Shown here: positions 25,600-33,306 of the stretch, piece after piece
Layout of the letters: every line of letters begins with the position of its first letter
Numbering within the stretch: position 1 is the first letter of the stretch
Assembly (NCBI GenBank): GCA_966211335.1
Contig: CBIHNF010000001.1
Span: 558,001-622,000 of the forward strand
Reading direction: 5' to 3'
DNA length: 64,000 nt
Origin: JAPWJZ01 sp966211335
Lineage (GTDB): Bacteria > Pseudomonadota > Alphaproteobacteria > Micavibrionales > UBA2020
Program-made: the position numbers and the translations under genes
Notes under the pieces: model-generated
What the model was told of the DNA's origin: nothing
Database searches by the model: none
The model's input: the letters and a program-made list of their open reading frames with translations, nothing else

Positions 25600-26105
25600 G
25601 CGACAAGCCGCAAACGCCCGACTGGACGGAGCAGGACAAGGTCACCGACCGCTTCCTGCTGCAGTCGGTCGAAGGCTCGAATACCGACCGCATCGACCTC
25701 TGCCTGAAGAAGGGCGCCGATATCAACGCCAAGGACAGCGACGGCCGCACCAGCCTGATTATCGCGGTGCAAAGCGGCTCGCCCTCCCTCGTGCGCTTCC
25801 TCGTCAACCGCAAGCCGAATATGTTCCTGCGCGACAATACGGGCCGCAGCGCCTATGACCATATCCGCAATATCAGCAATTACAACGCGCGCAGCGAAAT
25901 CACCGACATACTGCTCGCAGCGCTGCCCGACCACGCCCGCAACGCCGCAACGCCGGTTGAAGCCGCGGCAATTGCAGAAAAAGACTTCAACGCCGCGTCG
26001 GACAAAAAGCCAGCTATCACCGTCCGCACCGTGACCTTCCCCGCGAATGACAAAAAAGACGATCCGCCGCAGAAAAAGCCCGGGCGTTCGGAGTTTGAAT
26101 TGTGA
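25596..26105 (+). CDS. Ankyrin-repeat protein with C-terminal RTVTF motif
   Basis: A 169-residue protein whose ATG overlaps the previous stop (ATGA). Ankyrin repeats span about residues 15-100 (DINAKDSDGRTSLIIAVQSGSPSLVRFLVNRKP). The tail has TVRTVTFPANDKKDDPP and ends EFEL. It is the only protein here with the T-V-x-F motif and an A-N-D tail motif together. Confidence 0.86.
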   Translation: MSDKPQTPDWTEQDKVTDRFLLQSVEGSNTDRIDLCLKKGADINAKDSDGRTSLIIAVQSGSPSLVRFLVNRKPNMFLRDNTGRSAYDHIRNISNYNARSEITDILLAALPDHARNAATPVEAAAIAEKDFNAASDKKPAITVRTVTFPANDKKDDPPQKKPGRSEFEL

Positions 26106-26653
26106 GCGGTCTTTCCGTCCAGCAGAAGAAGGCCCTCGGCCAGATGATGCTGGAGGGATTGAAAAAGCGCGACCCCGAGATTATCGCGGGCTGCATCCGC
26201 CGAGGCGGCGACCCCGACTTCCCCGTTTCCGACAATGGCAGCGCCGAAAAGCCGGTGCTGCATTGGGCGATGAGCAATTTTAACGCGGCCTCCGCGAAAG
26301 TGGTGCTGGCGGCTTCCAGCTCTGTCGATGTGCGCGATGCCAATGGCAATACGCCCCTGTTTGATGCGATAGAGGGCAGAAACGTACAGGCGGTCACCTT
26401 TTTGATGCAGAACGGCGCCGATATGGCGGCGCAGAATTATCACAACACAGTCGCGCTCGACCTTGCCCGCCAGATCAATGCCAATTACTACCCCGAAAGC
26501 CGCGATGCCATCATTAAAGCCCTGACGGCAAACTATAATATCGCGGCCCAAAAGCCTGTCGCCGCACCTGCGCCCGCAATTGAGACTGTGCCGCCTACCG
26601 CAGAAACCCTACCTCCGCCGCCAAAACCCGGCGGCCGTGGCTTCGAGCTTTAA
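26102..26653 (+). CDS. Ankyrin-repeat protein, third gene of the coupled operon
   Basis: A 183-residue protein starting at GTG 26102, overlapping the previous stop by four bases. Ankyrin repeats lie at about residues 15-120 (VDVRDANGNTPLFDAIEGRNVQAVTFLMQNGADM). The tail is Pro-rich and ends GGRGFEL, the same FEL terminus as its two neighbours, but the KTVTF motif is absent. Confidence 0.86.
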   Translation: MSGLSVQQKKALGQMMLEGLKKRDPEIIAGCIRRGGDPDFPVSDNGSAEKPVLHWAMSNFNAASAKVVLAASSSVDVRDANGNTPLFDAIEGRNVQAVTFLMQNGADMAAQNYHNTVALDLARQINANYYPESRDAIIKALTANYNIAAQKPVAAPAPAIETVPPTAETLPPPPKPGGRGFEL

Positions 26654-26784
26654 AATATGGAAATTTCCTGATTTCTACACTATAATAAGGTGTTACGGGG
26701 TGCCTTAACGGCGGCATCCCGGCAAATACATTGTATGTTTGGCAATTCTTGACTATTTTAAGGGCTGCAAATTTTTAGGGCCTC

Positions 26785-27621
26785 ATGAAAAACCTTCTTA
26801 CCGGCTTCATCCTTGCGGTACTGCTTTTCCTCTCCGGCAGCCTTGTGGCGCCGGACAGCGCCCTTGCCCAGACCAAGCCCAACACCACAGAACTGCGCAA
26901 GTTCCAGGAACTCGGCGGCAAGCTCGTCTTCCTCGGCAACCAATACGGGCTTGATGGCTGGCTGCTCGTCGAGCGTGACGGCACGCCGCGTTCGGTCATC
27001 TATACAATGCAGAACGGCACCATGATCCGCGGCACGCTGTTCAATTCCGCCGGTCTCAACGTCACCAAATCGCAGATGGAAGTCTACAAGGCCCGCACCA
27101 GCGGCTCCCAGAAATCCCTCGATATCGCCGATACCGATCAGGCGGCGATGCCGAAATCGGAACTGTTCTATTCCCAGCTGGAAAAATCCAACTGGGTGCG
27201 CGTCGGCAAGCCGGATGCGCCGTATATGTACATGATCATCAATACCAACTGCGAGCACTGCCAGGACCTGTTCCGTACATTGAAAGGCTCGGCGGACAAG
27301 GGCAACCTGCAGATCCGCCTCGTCCCGCTCGGCAAGGAAGGCGATAACATCGTCGGCGGCCCTGCGCTGCTCTCGGTTGAAGACCCCGGCAAGGCCTGGT
27401 CCGATTATATGGACGGCAACCGCGGTGCCCTCGCCAAGGAAAAAATCACCGGCGACGCCGAAGCGCGCTTTGCCGCAAATAATAAACTCGCCAAATCATG
27501 GCCGATTAAAGACATGCCCATGACCGTCTACCGCAAGCTGGCGGATGGCGTTGTCACCGTGATTATGGGCCAGCCGGAAAACCCGCTGGTCATTCAAGCC
27601 GATTTGCTGAAAACGCCATGA
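26785..27621 (+). CDS. DsbC/DsbG-like thiol:disulfide protein
   Basis: A 278-residue exported protein: signal peptide (residues 1-28, ending SALAQ), an N-terminal region like the DsbC dimerisation domain, then a thioredoxin fold with C156-E-H-C159 and a cis-Pro loop (DMPMTV). DsbC-like proteins isomerise disulfides in the periplasm. It is the first gene of the secretion locus; IncI plasmids carry a comparable Dsb protein (TrbB) with their type IVB genes. It may fold the cysteine-containing paralogues encoded at 33.3-38.9 kb. The ATG overlaps nothing upstream; the stop overlaps the next ATG. Confidence 0.8.
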   Translation: MKNLLTGFILAVLLFLSGSLVAPDSALAQTKPNTTELRKFQELGGKLVFLGNQYGLDGWLLVERDGTPRSVIYTMQNGTMIRGTLFNSAGLNVTKSQMEVYKARTSGSQKSLDIADTDQAAMPKSELFYSQLEKSNWVRVGKPDAPYMYMIINTNCEHCQDLFRTLKGSADKGNLQIRLVPLGKEGDNIVGGPALLSVEDPGKAWSDYMDGNRGALAKEKITGDAEARFAANNKLAKSWPIKDMPMTVYRKLADGVVTVIMGQPENPLVIQADLLKTP

Positions 27622-28079
27622 TCACAGCGCAAGCCATGGCCCTTTGCATCTTCACCGCGGCGCAGACCTACAGCGTCCCGCCGACGGTCATTCTTGGCGT
27701 TTTGCACGTCGAGGGGGGCAAAACCGGCATGGCATCGCCCAATACCAACGGCACTTACGACCTCGGCCCCATGCAGATCAACACCATCTGGGTGCCGCAG
27801 CTGGCCGCGTACTGGGGCGTTTCCCAAAAAGAGGCGCTGCGCTGGATCCGTGACGACGCTTGCGTCAATGTCGGCGTCGGCGCGTGGATTCTGCGCTCCA
27901 AAATGAACGAAGCCGGCTCCATGGCGGGCGGCATCGCGCATTATCACTCGGCAACGCCGGGTGTCGGCTCCACCTACCGCGGCAAGGTTCTGGCCGCGAT
28001 GCGCAAATACCGCCTCATCCGCCAGCCGGCCGATCTTCTGGCGAATAACACGCGGCCACTCCGCCGTGAGCCGGGCTGA
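27618..28079 (+). CDS. Lytic transglycosylase-like (SLT) protein
   Basis: A 153-residue protein with the goose-lysozyme-type SLT fold: catalytic Glu in GVLHVEGGKTG, then YDLGPMQINTIWV and IAHYHSATPG. Such enzymes open peptidoglycan so that a secretion apparatus can be assembled; VirB1 and PilT play that role in type IV systems. No signal peptide is evident, so export may use another route. The ATG overlaps the DsbC-like stop by four bases (ATGA). Confidence 0.85.
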   Translation: MITAQAMALCIFTAAQTYSVPPTVILGVLHVEGGKTGMASPNTNGTYDLGPMQINTIWVPQLAAYWGVSQKEALRWIRDDACVNVGVGAWILRSKMNEAGSMAGGIAHYHSATPGVGSTYRGKVLAAMRKYRLIRQPADLLANNTRPLRREPG

Positions 28080-28132
28080 TTTTCCCCGCGTCTCCAAACT
28101 TTCCAGATTAAACCTTTGAAAAAAAACCGCGA

Positions 28133-28152
28133 AAACAGGTGCTTGCCTGTTT
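28133..28152 (+). promoter_or_regulatory. Hairpin upstream of dotD, possible attenuator
   Basis: AAACAGG (28133-28139) pairs with CCTGTTT (28146-28152) around a 6-base loop, with a short T-rich stretch after. It lies 74 bases before the dotD ATG and could separate expression of the dot genes from the upstream pair. Confidence 0.35.
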
Positions 28153-28225
28153 GCTTTGGTTTCAAAACTAGCTAATATCGGTTCCTGACGAACTGTCTTA
28201 AATATTTTGGGCACGGAAGTTTCTC

Positions 28226-28717
28226 ATGAGCAAAAAATTGTCATTCTTCAGCGCGGCCTGCTTGTCGCTCCTGCTGTCGGGCTGTGCAGTGCATGGCCGC
28301 GTCGATCAGCAGCTGGTGGCGGAACCGGATCCCCTCTCCCTGCGTTTGGCGGCTGCGGTTGATAAAGCATCCGGCGCTCTCGAAACCCTTGCCTCCGTCG
28401 AACAGGCGCGCAACCCCGGCGCCGCGATCCAGGCCGTGCCCTATGCACCGCAGGAACTGCGCCGCACCATGACCGTCAACTGGACCGGCCCGATCGAGCC
28501 GATCGTGCAGCGCCTCGCGGACCGCGCAGGCTATGAAATGCAAGTCAACGGCGATGTGCCGCCCGCGCCCGTCGTGGTGACGCTGACCGCCCGCCAGAAA
28601 ATGGTTATCGATGTTTTGCGTGACCTCGGCCTGCAGGCCGGCACCCGCGCTGACGTCGTTGTCGATCCTGAACGCCATGTTGTGGAGTTGAACTATGCGC
28701 CTGTTTCCGGTGACTAA
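28226..28717 (+). CDS. dotD: DotD/TraH-like outer-membrane lipoprotein of the type IVB secretion system
   Basis: A 163-residue lipoprotein, the same length as Legionella DotD, with lipobox LLSGC (Cys20) and a C-terminal domain (TVNWTGPIEPIVQRLADRAGYEMQVNG) of the secretin N0-like kind. In Legionella, DotD binds DotC and DotH in the outer-membrane ring. The gene overlaps dotC by 23 bp, and the order dotD-dotC-dotB-icmT matches traH-I-J-K of IncI plasmids. GGAAG precedes the ATG. Confidence 0.85.
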   Translation: MSKKLSFFSAACLSLLLSGCAVHGRVDQQLVAEPDPLSLRLAAAVDKASGALETLASVEQARNPGAAIQAVPYAPQELRRTMTVNWTGPIEPIVQRLADRAGYEMQVNGDVPPAPVVVTLTARQKMVIDVLRDLGLQAGTRADVVVDPERHVVELNYAPVSGD

Positions 28718-29894
28718 AACGTCAGCGGCCGCGCTCGGCCTCCTCTCGGTCTTTTTCGCAAGCCATGTAGCCCTGTCGGCGACGCCGCAGCTCTATGGCC
28801 AGCCCGTCACGCCGGGCTACCGCCCCGCGTACAATAACTCGGGCCTCAACAACGCGAACAGCGCGCAGAATCAGGCCGCCGTCAAAGCCGCCGTCGCCAA
28901 TGCGATGGCAGGGCAGGGCGCAGCAGGCGCGCCGCCCGCAACCCCCAATTCCCTTTTCGACAAGTCGCAAAATGCCGACATGACGCAGGACGAGCTGGAT
29001 GCGAAGCTGAAAGACCACGACAGCCCGCAGTATAAAGCCGCGCAGCTGCAGAAGAAGGCGAAAGCCGACGGCGAGCTGACCAGCTATGCCGAGAAAAAAG
29101 AAAAGACCCAAAGCGTCACCGAAGACGCCGATGTGCCGCCGCCGCTGGAATCCCTCCAGGACGTCAAGGGCAGCCACGGCGTGACGAATGATGCTTTCGA
29201 CGAAGCCCTCGGCAAAAAAATGTCGCTGGATCTCCGCCGTGACAGCCAGCGCGAAGCGGCGCTGTCTTACGGCGCGCGCGGCGGCCTTGCCAAGCGCAGC
29301 TTCCAGATCACCGAACGCCTGAAGAGCTTCGAGCCGACGTTTGATCGCGTCTTCAACTTCCGCGCGCTGCTCATCAAGGCGCCGTCGGGCCTCCTCATCG
29401 AACCGCCGATCGTCCGCGAATCCCTCGACGCCACGACCATCCTGCCGGACGGCTCCGAAGCCGCCGTTGCTGATCAAATTCTTCAGATCAACAAGCAGGC
29501 GAAGATCGTGACCGCGCCGCGCGACTGGCGCACGTACCTGACGTTCGTTTACCAGACCGATATCGCACCGCCGCCCCGCGTCCTCTGGCCGAAAGACCAC
29601 AAGGAACAGCTGAACTGGAACGAGTGGGTGAAGCAGGGCTGGGACGCCGGCTACGAGCAGGGCGAGCTGATTTTTGAATCCAACCTCGCGCGCCTCAGCG
29701 CGGAGTACAGCGGCATGGTGCGCTACCGCACGCTGCTCGCGGAAGGCAAGATCTCGCAGCCCTATGCGCTGCAGGAAGATCGCGGCGTCACCGGCGGCAA
29801 AAATGAAATGCGGGTCGGTGATCGTGCGCTGCGTATCACGGGTCCGTCCCAATTCCTGACGGGAGCAGACCTATGGAAGCCGGCAGACCGGTAA
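28695..29894 (+). CDS. dotC: DotC/TraI-like component of the type IVB outer-membrane complex
   Basis: A 399-residue protein: signal peptide (about residues 1-32, ending VALSA), an Ala/Gln-rich region, a charged helical region, then the DotC domain from about residue 200 (LLIEPPIVRESLDA, APRDWRTYL, IAPPPRVLWPK, WNEWVKQGWDAGYEQGELIF). It is longer than Legionella DotC (303 residues), mostly by an N-terminal extension of about 100 residues. No Cys follows the signal peptide, so unlike Legionella DotC it is not a lipoprotein. GGAG stands seven bases before the ATG. Confidence 0.88.
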   Translation: MRLFPVTKTSAAALGLLSVFFASHVALSATPQLYGQPVTPGYRPAYNNSGLNNANSAQNQAAVKAAVANAMAGQGAAGAPPATPNSLFDKSQNADMTQDELDAKLKDHDSPQYKAAQLQKKAKADGELTSYAEKKEKTQSVTEDADVPPPLESLQDVKGSHGVTNDAFDEALGKKMSLDLRRDSQREAALSYGARGGLAKRSFQITERLKSFEPTFDRVFNFRALLIKAPSGLLIEPPIVRESLDATTILPDGSEAAVADQILQINKQAKIVTAPRDWRTYLTFVYQTDIAPPPRVLWPKDHKEQLNWNEWVKQGWDAGYEQGELIFESNLARLSAEYSGMVRYRTLLAEGKISQPYALQEDRGVTGGKNEMRVGDRALRITGPSQFLTGADLWKPADR

Positions 29895-31135
29895 GCCTTC
29901 TCAAGAAGGGCGTCGACGATCTCAAGGAAACATGGCCGGGTGAACCCGACCGTTTCCAGGAATCGCATATCGACCCGTTTTTGCTCTGGTGCGTCAAGAA
30001 GGGCGCTTCCGACATCACCTTCCAGTCGAACCGCAGCGTTTTCTGCGAGATTCACGGAACGCTCTATCCCTCCACCTACCGCACGCTTGATGCCGCCGAC
30101 ATGACGGCCGTTATTACGCGCCTCTACGGCACGGAAGCGCTCGCCATTCTTGCCGGCGGCGCCGACATCGACTTGTCCTACGAAATCATGGTCGACCGCT
30201 TCACGCGCACGCGCTTCCGCGTCAACATGACCGCCATTCTGGCCGACGGCCGCGACGGCGTGCAGATCACCATGCGTACGCTGCCGGCATCGCCGCCCAC
30301 CTTTGCGCAGCTCAAAATCGAAAAAGAAATTCAAGACAACTGGAAGCCCCGCCAGGGTCTCGTCCTCGTCACGGGCCCGACCGGCTCGGGTAAATCGACG
30401 CTGCTGGCTGCCGGCATCCGCGGCCTCATTGAATCGGCGCACGGTTGCGGCAAGCTGCTGACCTACGAAGCGCCGATTGAATTCACCTACGACACCATCG
30501 TTTCCCGCCGCTCCCTCGTGGCGCAGACGGAAATTCCGCGCCACCTGCCGACCTTCGCGGCCGGTGTGCGTAACGCGCTGCGCCGCAAGCCTGAAATCAT
30601 CCTCGTCGGGGAGGCCCGCGACCGCGAAACCATTTCTGCCGCTATTGAAGCCGGCCAAACGGGCCACCTTGTCTTCGCAACCGTCCACACCACCGGTGTT
30701 GCCGCCACCATCCGACGCATGGTCTCCACTTTCGAGCCGTCCGAGCGTTCGGAGCGGGCCTTCTCCCTGATGGAGACAGTGCGTCTTATCATCACGCAGA
30801 CGCTGGTGCCGAAAATCGGCGGCGGGCGCGTAGCGCTTCGCGAATTCATGCCCTTCACGGAAGAAATCCGCGAAACGCTGCTGAACCTGTCATTTGAAAA
30901 ATGGCCCTTCACGCTGATGCAGATGGTGCCAAAACACGGCAAGACCATGGAATATTCGGCGCGCATGGCGTACGAGGCTGGGCTTATCGAACGCCGGCAC
31001 TATCTTGTGTATGCGCATGGTTCCAAAGCCGCTTCCAAGGCGCTGGAAGATGCGACCGGGCAAAAAGCGCCCGAACTTGAAGAGCTGCCGCCCGAAGACA
31101 AGCCGGCGGAACCGATACCCGGGGGAGGGCACTAA
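29873..31135 (+). CDS. dotB: DotB/TraJ-like AAA+ ATPase of the type IVB system
   Basis: A 420-residue VirB11/PilT-superfamily ATPase with Walker A GPTGSGKST at 168-176, a Walker B region IILVGEARDRET, and the His box TGHLVFATVHTTG. Hexameric DotB docks on the inner-membrane complex and powers type IVB secretion. The ending is Lys/Pro/Glu-rich. It overlaps dotC by 22 bp and is followed by icmT after four bases. Confidence 0.93.
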   Translation: MEAGRPVSLLKKGVDDLKETWPGEPDRFQESHIDPFLLWCVKKGASDITFQSNRSVFCEIHGTLYPSTYRTLDAADMTAVITRLYGTEALAILAGGADIDLSYEIMVDRFTRTRFRVNMTAILADGRDGVQITMRTLPASPPTFAQLKIEKEIQDNWKPRQGLVLVTGPTGSGKSTLLAAGIRGLIESAHGCGKLLTYEAPIEFTYDTIVSRRSLVAQTEIPRHLPTFAAGVRNALRRKPEIILVGEARDRETISAAIEAGQTGHLVFATVHTTGVAATIRRMVSTFEPSERSERAFSLMETVRLIITQTLVPKIGGGRVALREFMPFTEEIRETLLNLSFEKWPFTLMQMVPKHGKTMEYSARMAYEAGLIERRHYLVYAHGSKAASKALEDATGQKAPELEELPPEDKPAEPIPGGGH

Positions 31136-31138
31136 GCA

Positions 31139-31420
31139 ATGGCTGAAGGCGGTTGGCACTGGCGGAATACTATGAAAACCGTGCGCTTCTTCATTTTTGA
31201 TGCGCGCGCCGGCTTCTTCGTCGTTCTCGTCCTCGTCCACGCACGTGCCTGGACGCTTGGCCTTGCGGTCTGCGTCATGACCGTTTTCTACCTGCTCGAG
31301 CGCCGCAACTTAAGCTTCCCCGCCGCCATCCGCGCGGGGCGCGTCTGGCTCATCGGCTCCCGCCGCCCGGCCTGGATTTACACGCGGCGCCGCAAGCTGC
31401 ATGACTCAGGCTCCGGCTAG
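31139..31420 (+). CDS. icmT: IcmT/TraK-like small inner-membrane protein
   Basis: A 93-residue protein, close to Legionella IcmT (86 residues), with W-R near the start, FFIFDARAGFFVV, a hydrophobic stretch (about residues 26-52) and RRNLSFPAAIRAGRVWLIGSRRPA, matching the IcmT/TraK pattern. It is a type IVB component of the inner membrane; IcmT has been linked to pore activity in Legionella. It follows dotB after four bases. Confidence 0.85.
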   Translation: MAEGGWHWRNTMKTVRFFIFDARAGFFVVLVLVHARAWTLGLAVCVMTVFYLLERRNLSFPAAIRAGRVWLIGSRRPAWIYTRRRKLHDSGSG

Positions 31421-31462
31421 GTCTTTTCCGGTAACTCCCGCCCGCGATTAAATCGCTGCAAT

Positions 31463-31482
31463 CTAAAGGCAATTGCCTTTAG
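31463..31482. promoter_or_regulatory. Perfect 20-bp palindrome downstream of icmT
   Basis: CTAAAGGCAATTGCCTTTAG is perfectly palindromic. It stands 43 bases after icmT and 128 bases before the next gene, without a T-run, so an operator is more likely than a terminator. Confidence 0.5.
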
Positions 31483-31609
31483 CGCTATTGATTTGCCGAA
31501 CAATATCGGACATAAATATATGCATCCGGCGTTGCAACGGGGCATCCCTCTTTTCCGTTCGCAGGCGCTGCGCCATTTTATTTCAGGGCTTGCAAGGACC
31601 CAAAATTCC

Positions 31610-33103
31610 ATGAAAAACACTTCGCTCCAGATGCCGTCGTTGAAAAAAGCCCTCCTGCTTGCAGGCGTTGCTGTTTTCGCTGTCTCCGCGCCGGCCTACG
31701 CAGGTTTTGAATGGAAAGGCCCGCTGGAAGCGCCGCATGCCGCCGCGCCGGAAGCCGCGCCCGAAGCCGACAACATGGCGCCTGTCGCCTCGTCCAACAA
31801 CCCGCCGCCCATGTCGCCCATGGTGCCGCCGCCGATGCACACCGTCCCGCATGGCGACCAGTCCTTCAAGCCCGTGCAGCCGCCTGCCGCGCCCATCACC
31901 CAGAATGCAAACCAGCAGGCCGCGCAGGATCTCGCGCCTGTTGACATGACTCCCGCGCCGGAAGCGGCTGCGCCCGTTGCCGCAGCGCCTGTCGCCGCCG
32001 CCCCCATGGCCGATGCCACGCCGCAGGGCGAAGTGCTCTCCGGTTTTGGCAAAGATGTTCCGCTTGTGATCGCGCTGCAGCAGGTTGTTCCCGCCGGTTA
32101 CCAGTATTCCTTCGGTGCCGGCGTCAATCCCGGCGTCTCCGTCTCGTGGGAAGGCGGCAAGCCCTGGCAGCAGGTGCTCTCCGATATGCTGGCGGCGCAA
32201 AGCCTCGGCTATAAAATCCAGAACAACGCCGTTGTGATCGGCAACTTCCCGAGCGATGTGTCGGCGCAATCCGGCGCTGCCGCTATGACGCCTGCACCGG
32301 AAGCGGCTGCTGCTGCGCCGGCGCAAGATGACATGTCGCCCGTCTCCATCACTTCCGCCCCTGCCGCTGCTGCGCCGGCTCCCGCAGCAGCGCCTGCCGC
32401 AACGCCTGCAGCCGCGCCCGCGAAAGAGGATGGCGTCACCATCCACCGCGAAAAGAAAAAATCGCTGCTCGAGCGTCTCGGCTGGAAAAAATCGGAAAGC
32501 GAAGAATCGGATTCTGCGCAGTCGCATGAAGCCATGACCAAGGCCGAAGCCCGCAACGCGTCTGACAGCATGCCCTCCGCGCCCGCGAAACCGGCCGGTG
32601 AAGTCGTTGTCTCTCCCTCCACCTCGACAGCCTATTCCGCGCCTGAAACCGGCAAGGTTACAGCGTCCAACGGCGGCGATGCTTTTTCCGGCGCACATGA
32701 CAGCGCGCTGACCGCGCCGCCCGCCGGTGCAACCCCCGTTGCGAGCGATTCGCAGGATAACCAGCCCGAACGCCTTAGCGCCGCCCCCACCGCGGAAGCT
32801 TCCGCCGCGCCCGCCGCCAGCACGCCCGCTGCCGTCACCGGCGAATGGACGGGCCAGAAGGGCCAGACCCTGCGCGAAGTGCTGAAATCCTGGTCGGATA
32901 AAGCAGGTGTCGATCTCTACTGGTCGATCGATTATGACTACCGCCTGTCGGATAACGCCAGCTTCAACGGCGATTATGATCAGGCTGTGGCAGGTCTTCT
33001 GGACCGTTTCGCAACCGTCCGCCCCCAGCCCTACGGCCAGCTCCACAAGAGCGCCGGCGGGCCCAGAGTCTTGGTTGTGAAGTCCTACGACCTCAGCAAG
33101 TAA
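31610..33103 (+). CDS. Secretion-locus protein with TcpQ-like C-terminal domain
   Basis: A 497-residue exported protein, started at ATG 31610 (AAGGA upstream; signal peptide ends APAYAG). A Pro/Ala-rich region leads to a first N0-like domain (about residues 145-220, PLVIALQQVVPAGYQYSF), a second Ala/Pro-rich spacer with a basic patch (HREKKKSLLERLGWKK), and a TcpQ-type domain in the last 85 residues (QTLREVLKSWSDKAGVDLYWSIDYDYRLSD). TcpQ/PilL-type domains occur in outer-membrane and pilus assemblies. Position after icmT suggests a peripheral part of the secretion envelope complex. In IncI plasmids the next gene would be traL; I see no direct match. Confidence 0.7.
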   Translation: MKNTSLQMPSLKKALLLAGVAVFAVSAPAYAGFEWKGPLEAPHAAAPEAAPEADNMAPVASSNNPPPMSPMVPPPMHTVPHGDQSFKPVQPPAAPITQNANQQAAQDLAPVDMTPAPEAAAPVAAAPVAAAPMADATPQGEVLSGFGKDVPLVIALQQVVPAGYQYSFGAGVNPGVSVSWEGGKPWQQVLSDMLAAQSLGYKIQNNAVVIGNFPSDVSAQSGAAAMTPAPEAAAAAPAQDDMSPVSITSAPAAAAPAPAAAPAATPAAAPAKEDGVTIHREKKKSLLERLGWKKSESEESDSAQSHEAMTKAEARNASDSMPSAPAKPAGEVVVSPSTSTAYSAPETGKVTASNGGDAFSGAHDSALTAPPAGATPVASDSQDNQPERLSAAPTAEASAAPAASTPAAVTGEWTGQKGQTLREVLKSWSDKAGVDLYWSIDYDYRLSDNASFNGDYDQAVAGLLDRFATVRPQPYGQLHKSAGGPRVLVVKSYDLSK

Positions 33104-33147
33104 GCTTTTCCCAAGCCCTTGTATTTCCATACCATTCAGGAAATATC

Positions 33148-33168
33148 TCACATTTGAGTTAAATGTGA
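33148..33168 (+). promoter_or_regulatory. Inverted repeat, operator-like, upstream of the four-paralogue operon
   Basis: TCACATTT and AAATGTGA (8-bp arms, 5-bp spacer) are followed by ACTATATAAGG, which reads as a -10 region. A leader hairpin (33207-33227) lies downstream. The layout suits a regulator binding at the promoter of the genes from 33307. Confidence 0.5.
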
Positions 33169-33306
33169 TACTATATAAGGATGCGGCCGAAATCCTATTT
33201 CGTCCGGAACTGCCCCCTTGGCGGTTCTGCCGGTTTGGAATTTCTGCGGCGTGAATTTTTTAGCGCGCTCACTTTTTGAGTTTTGCCAGTAGGGATTTTT
33301 GGGGTC

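Noticed and set aside
31583..33151. A 522-codon minus-strand frame opposite the TcpQ-domain gene
   Set aside because: It is His/Arg/Gly-rich shadow of the Ala/Pro-rich plus-strand gene and has no start signal.
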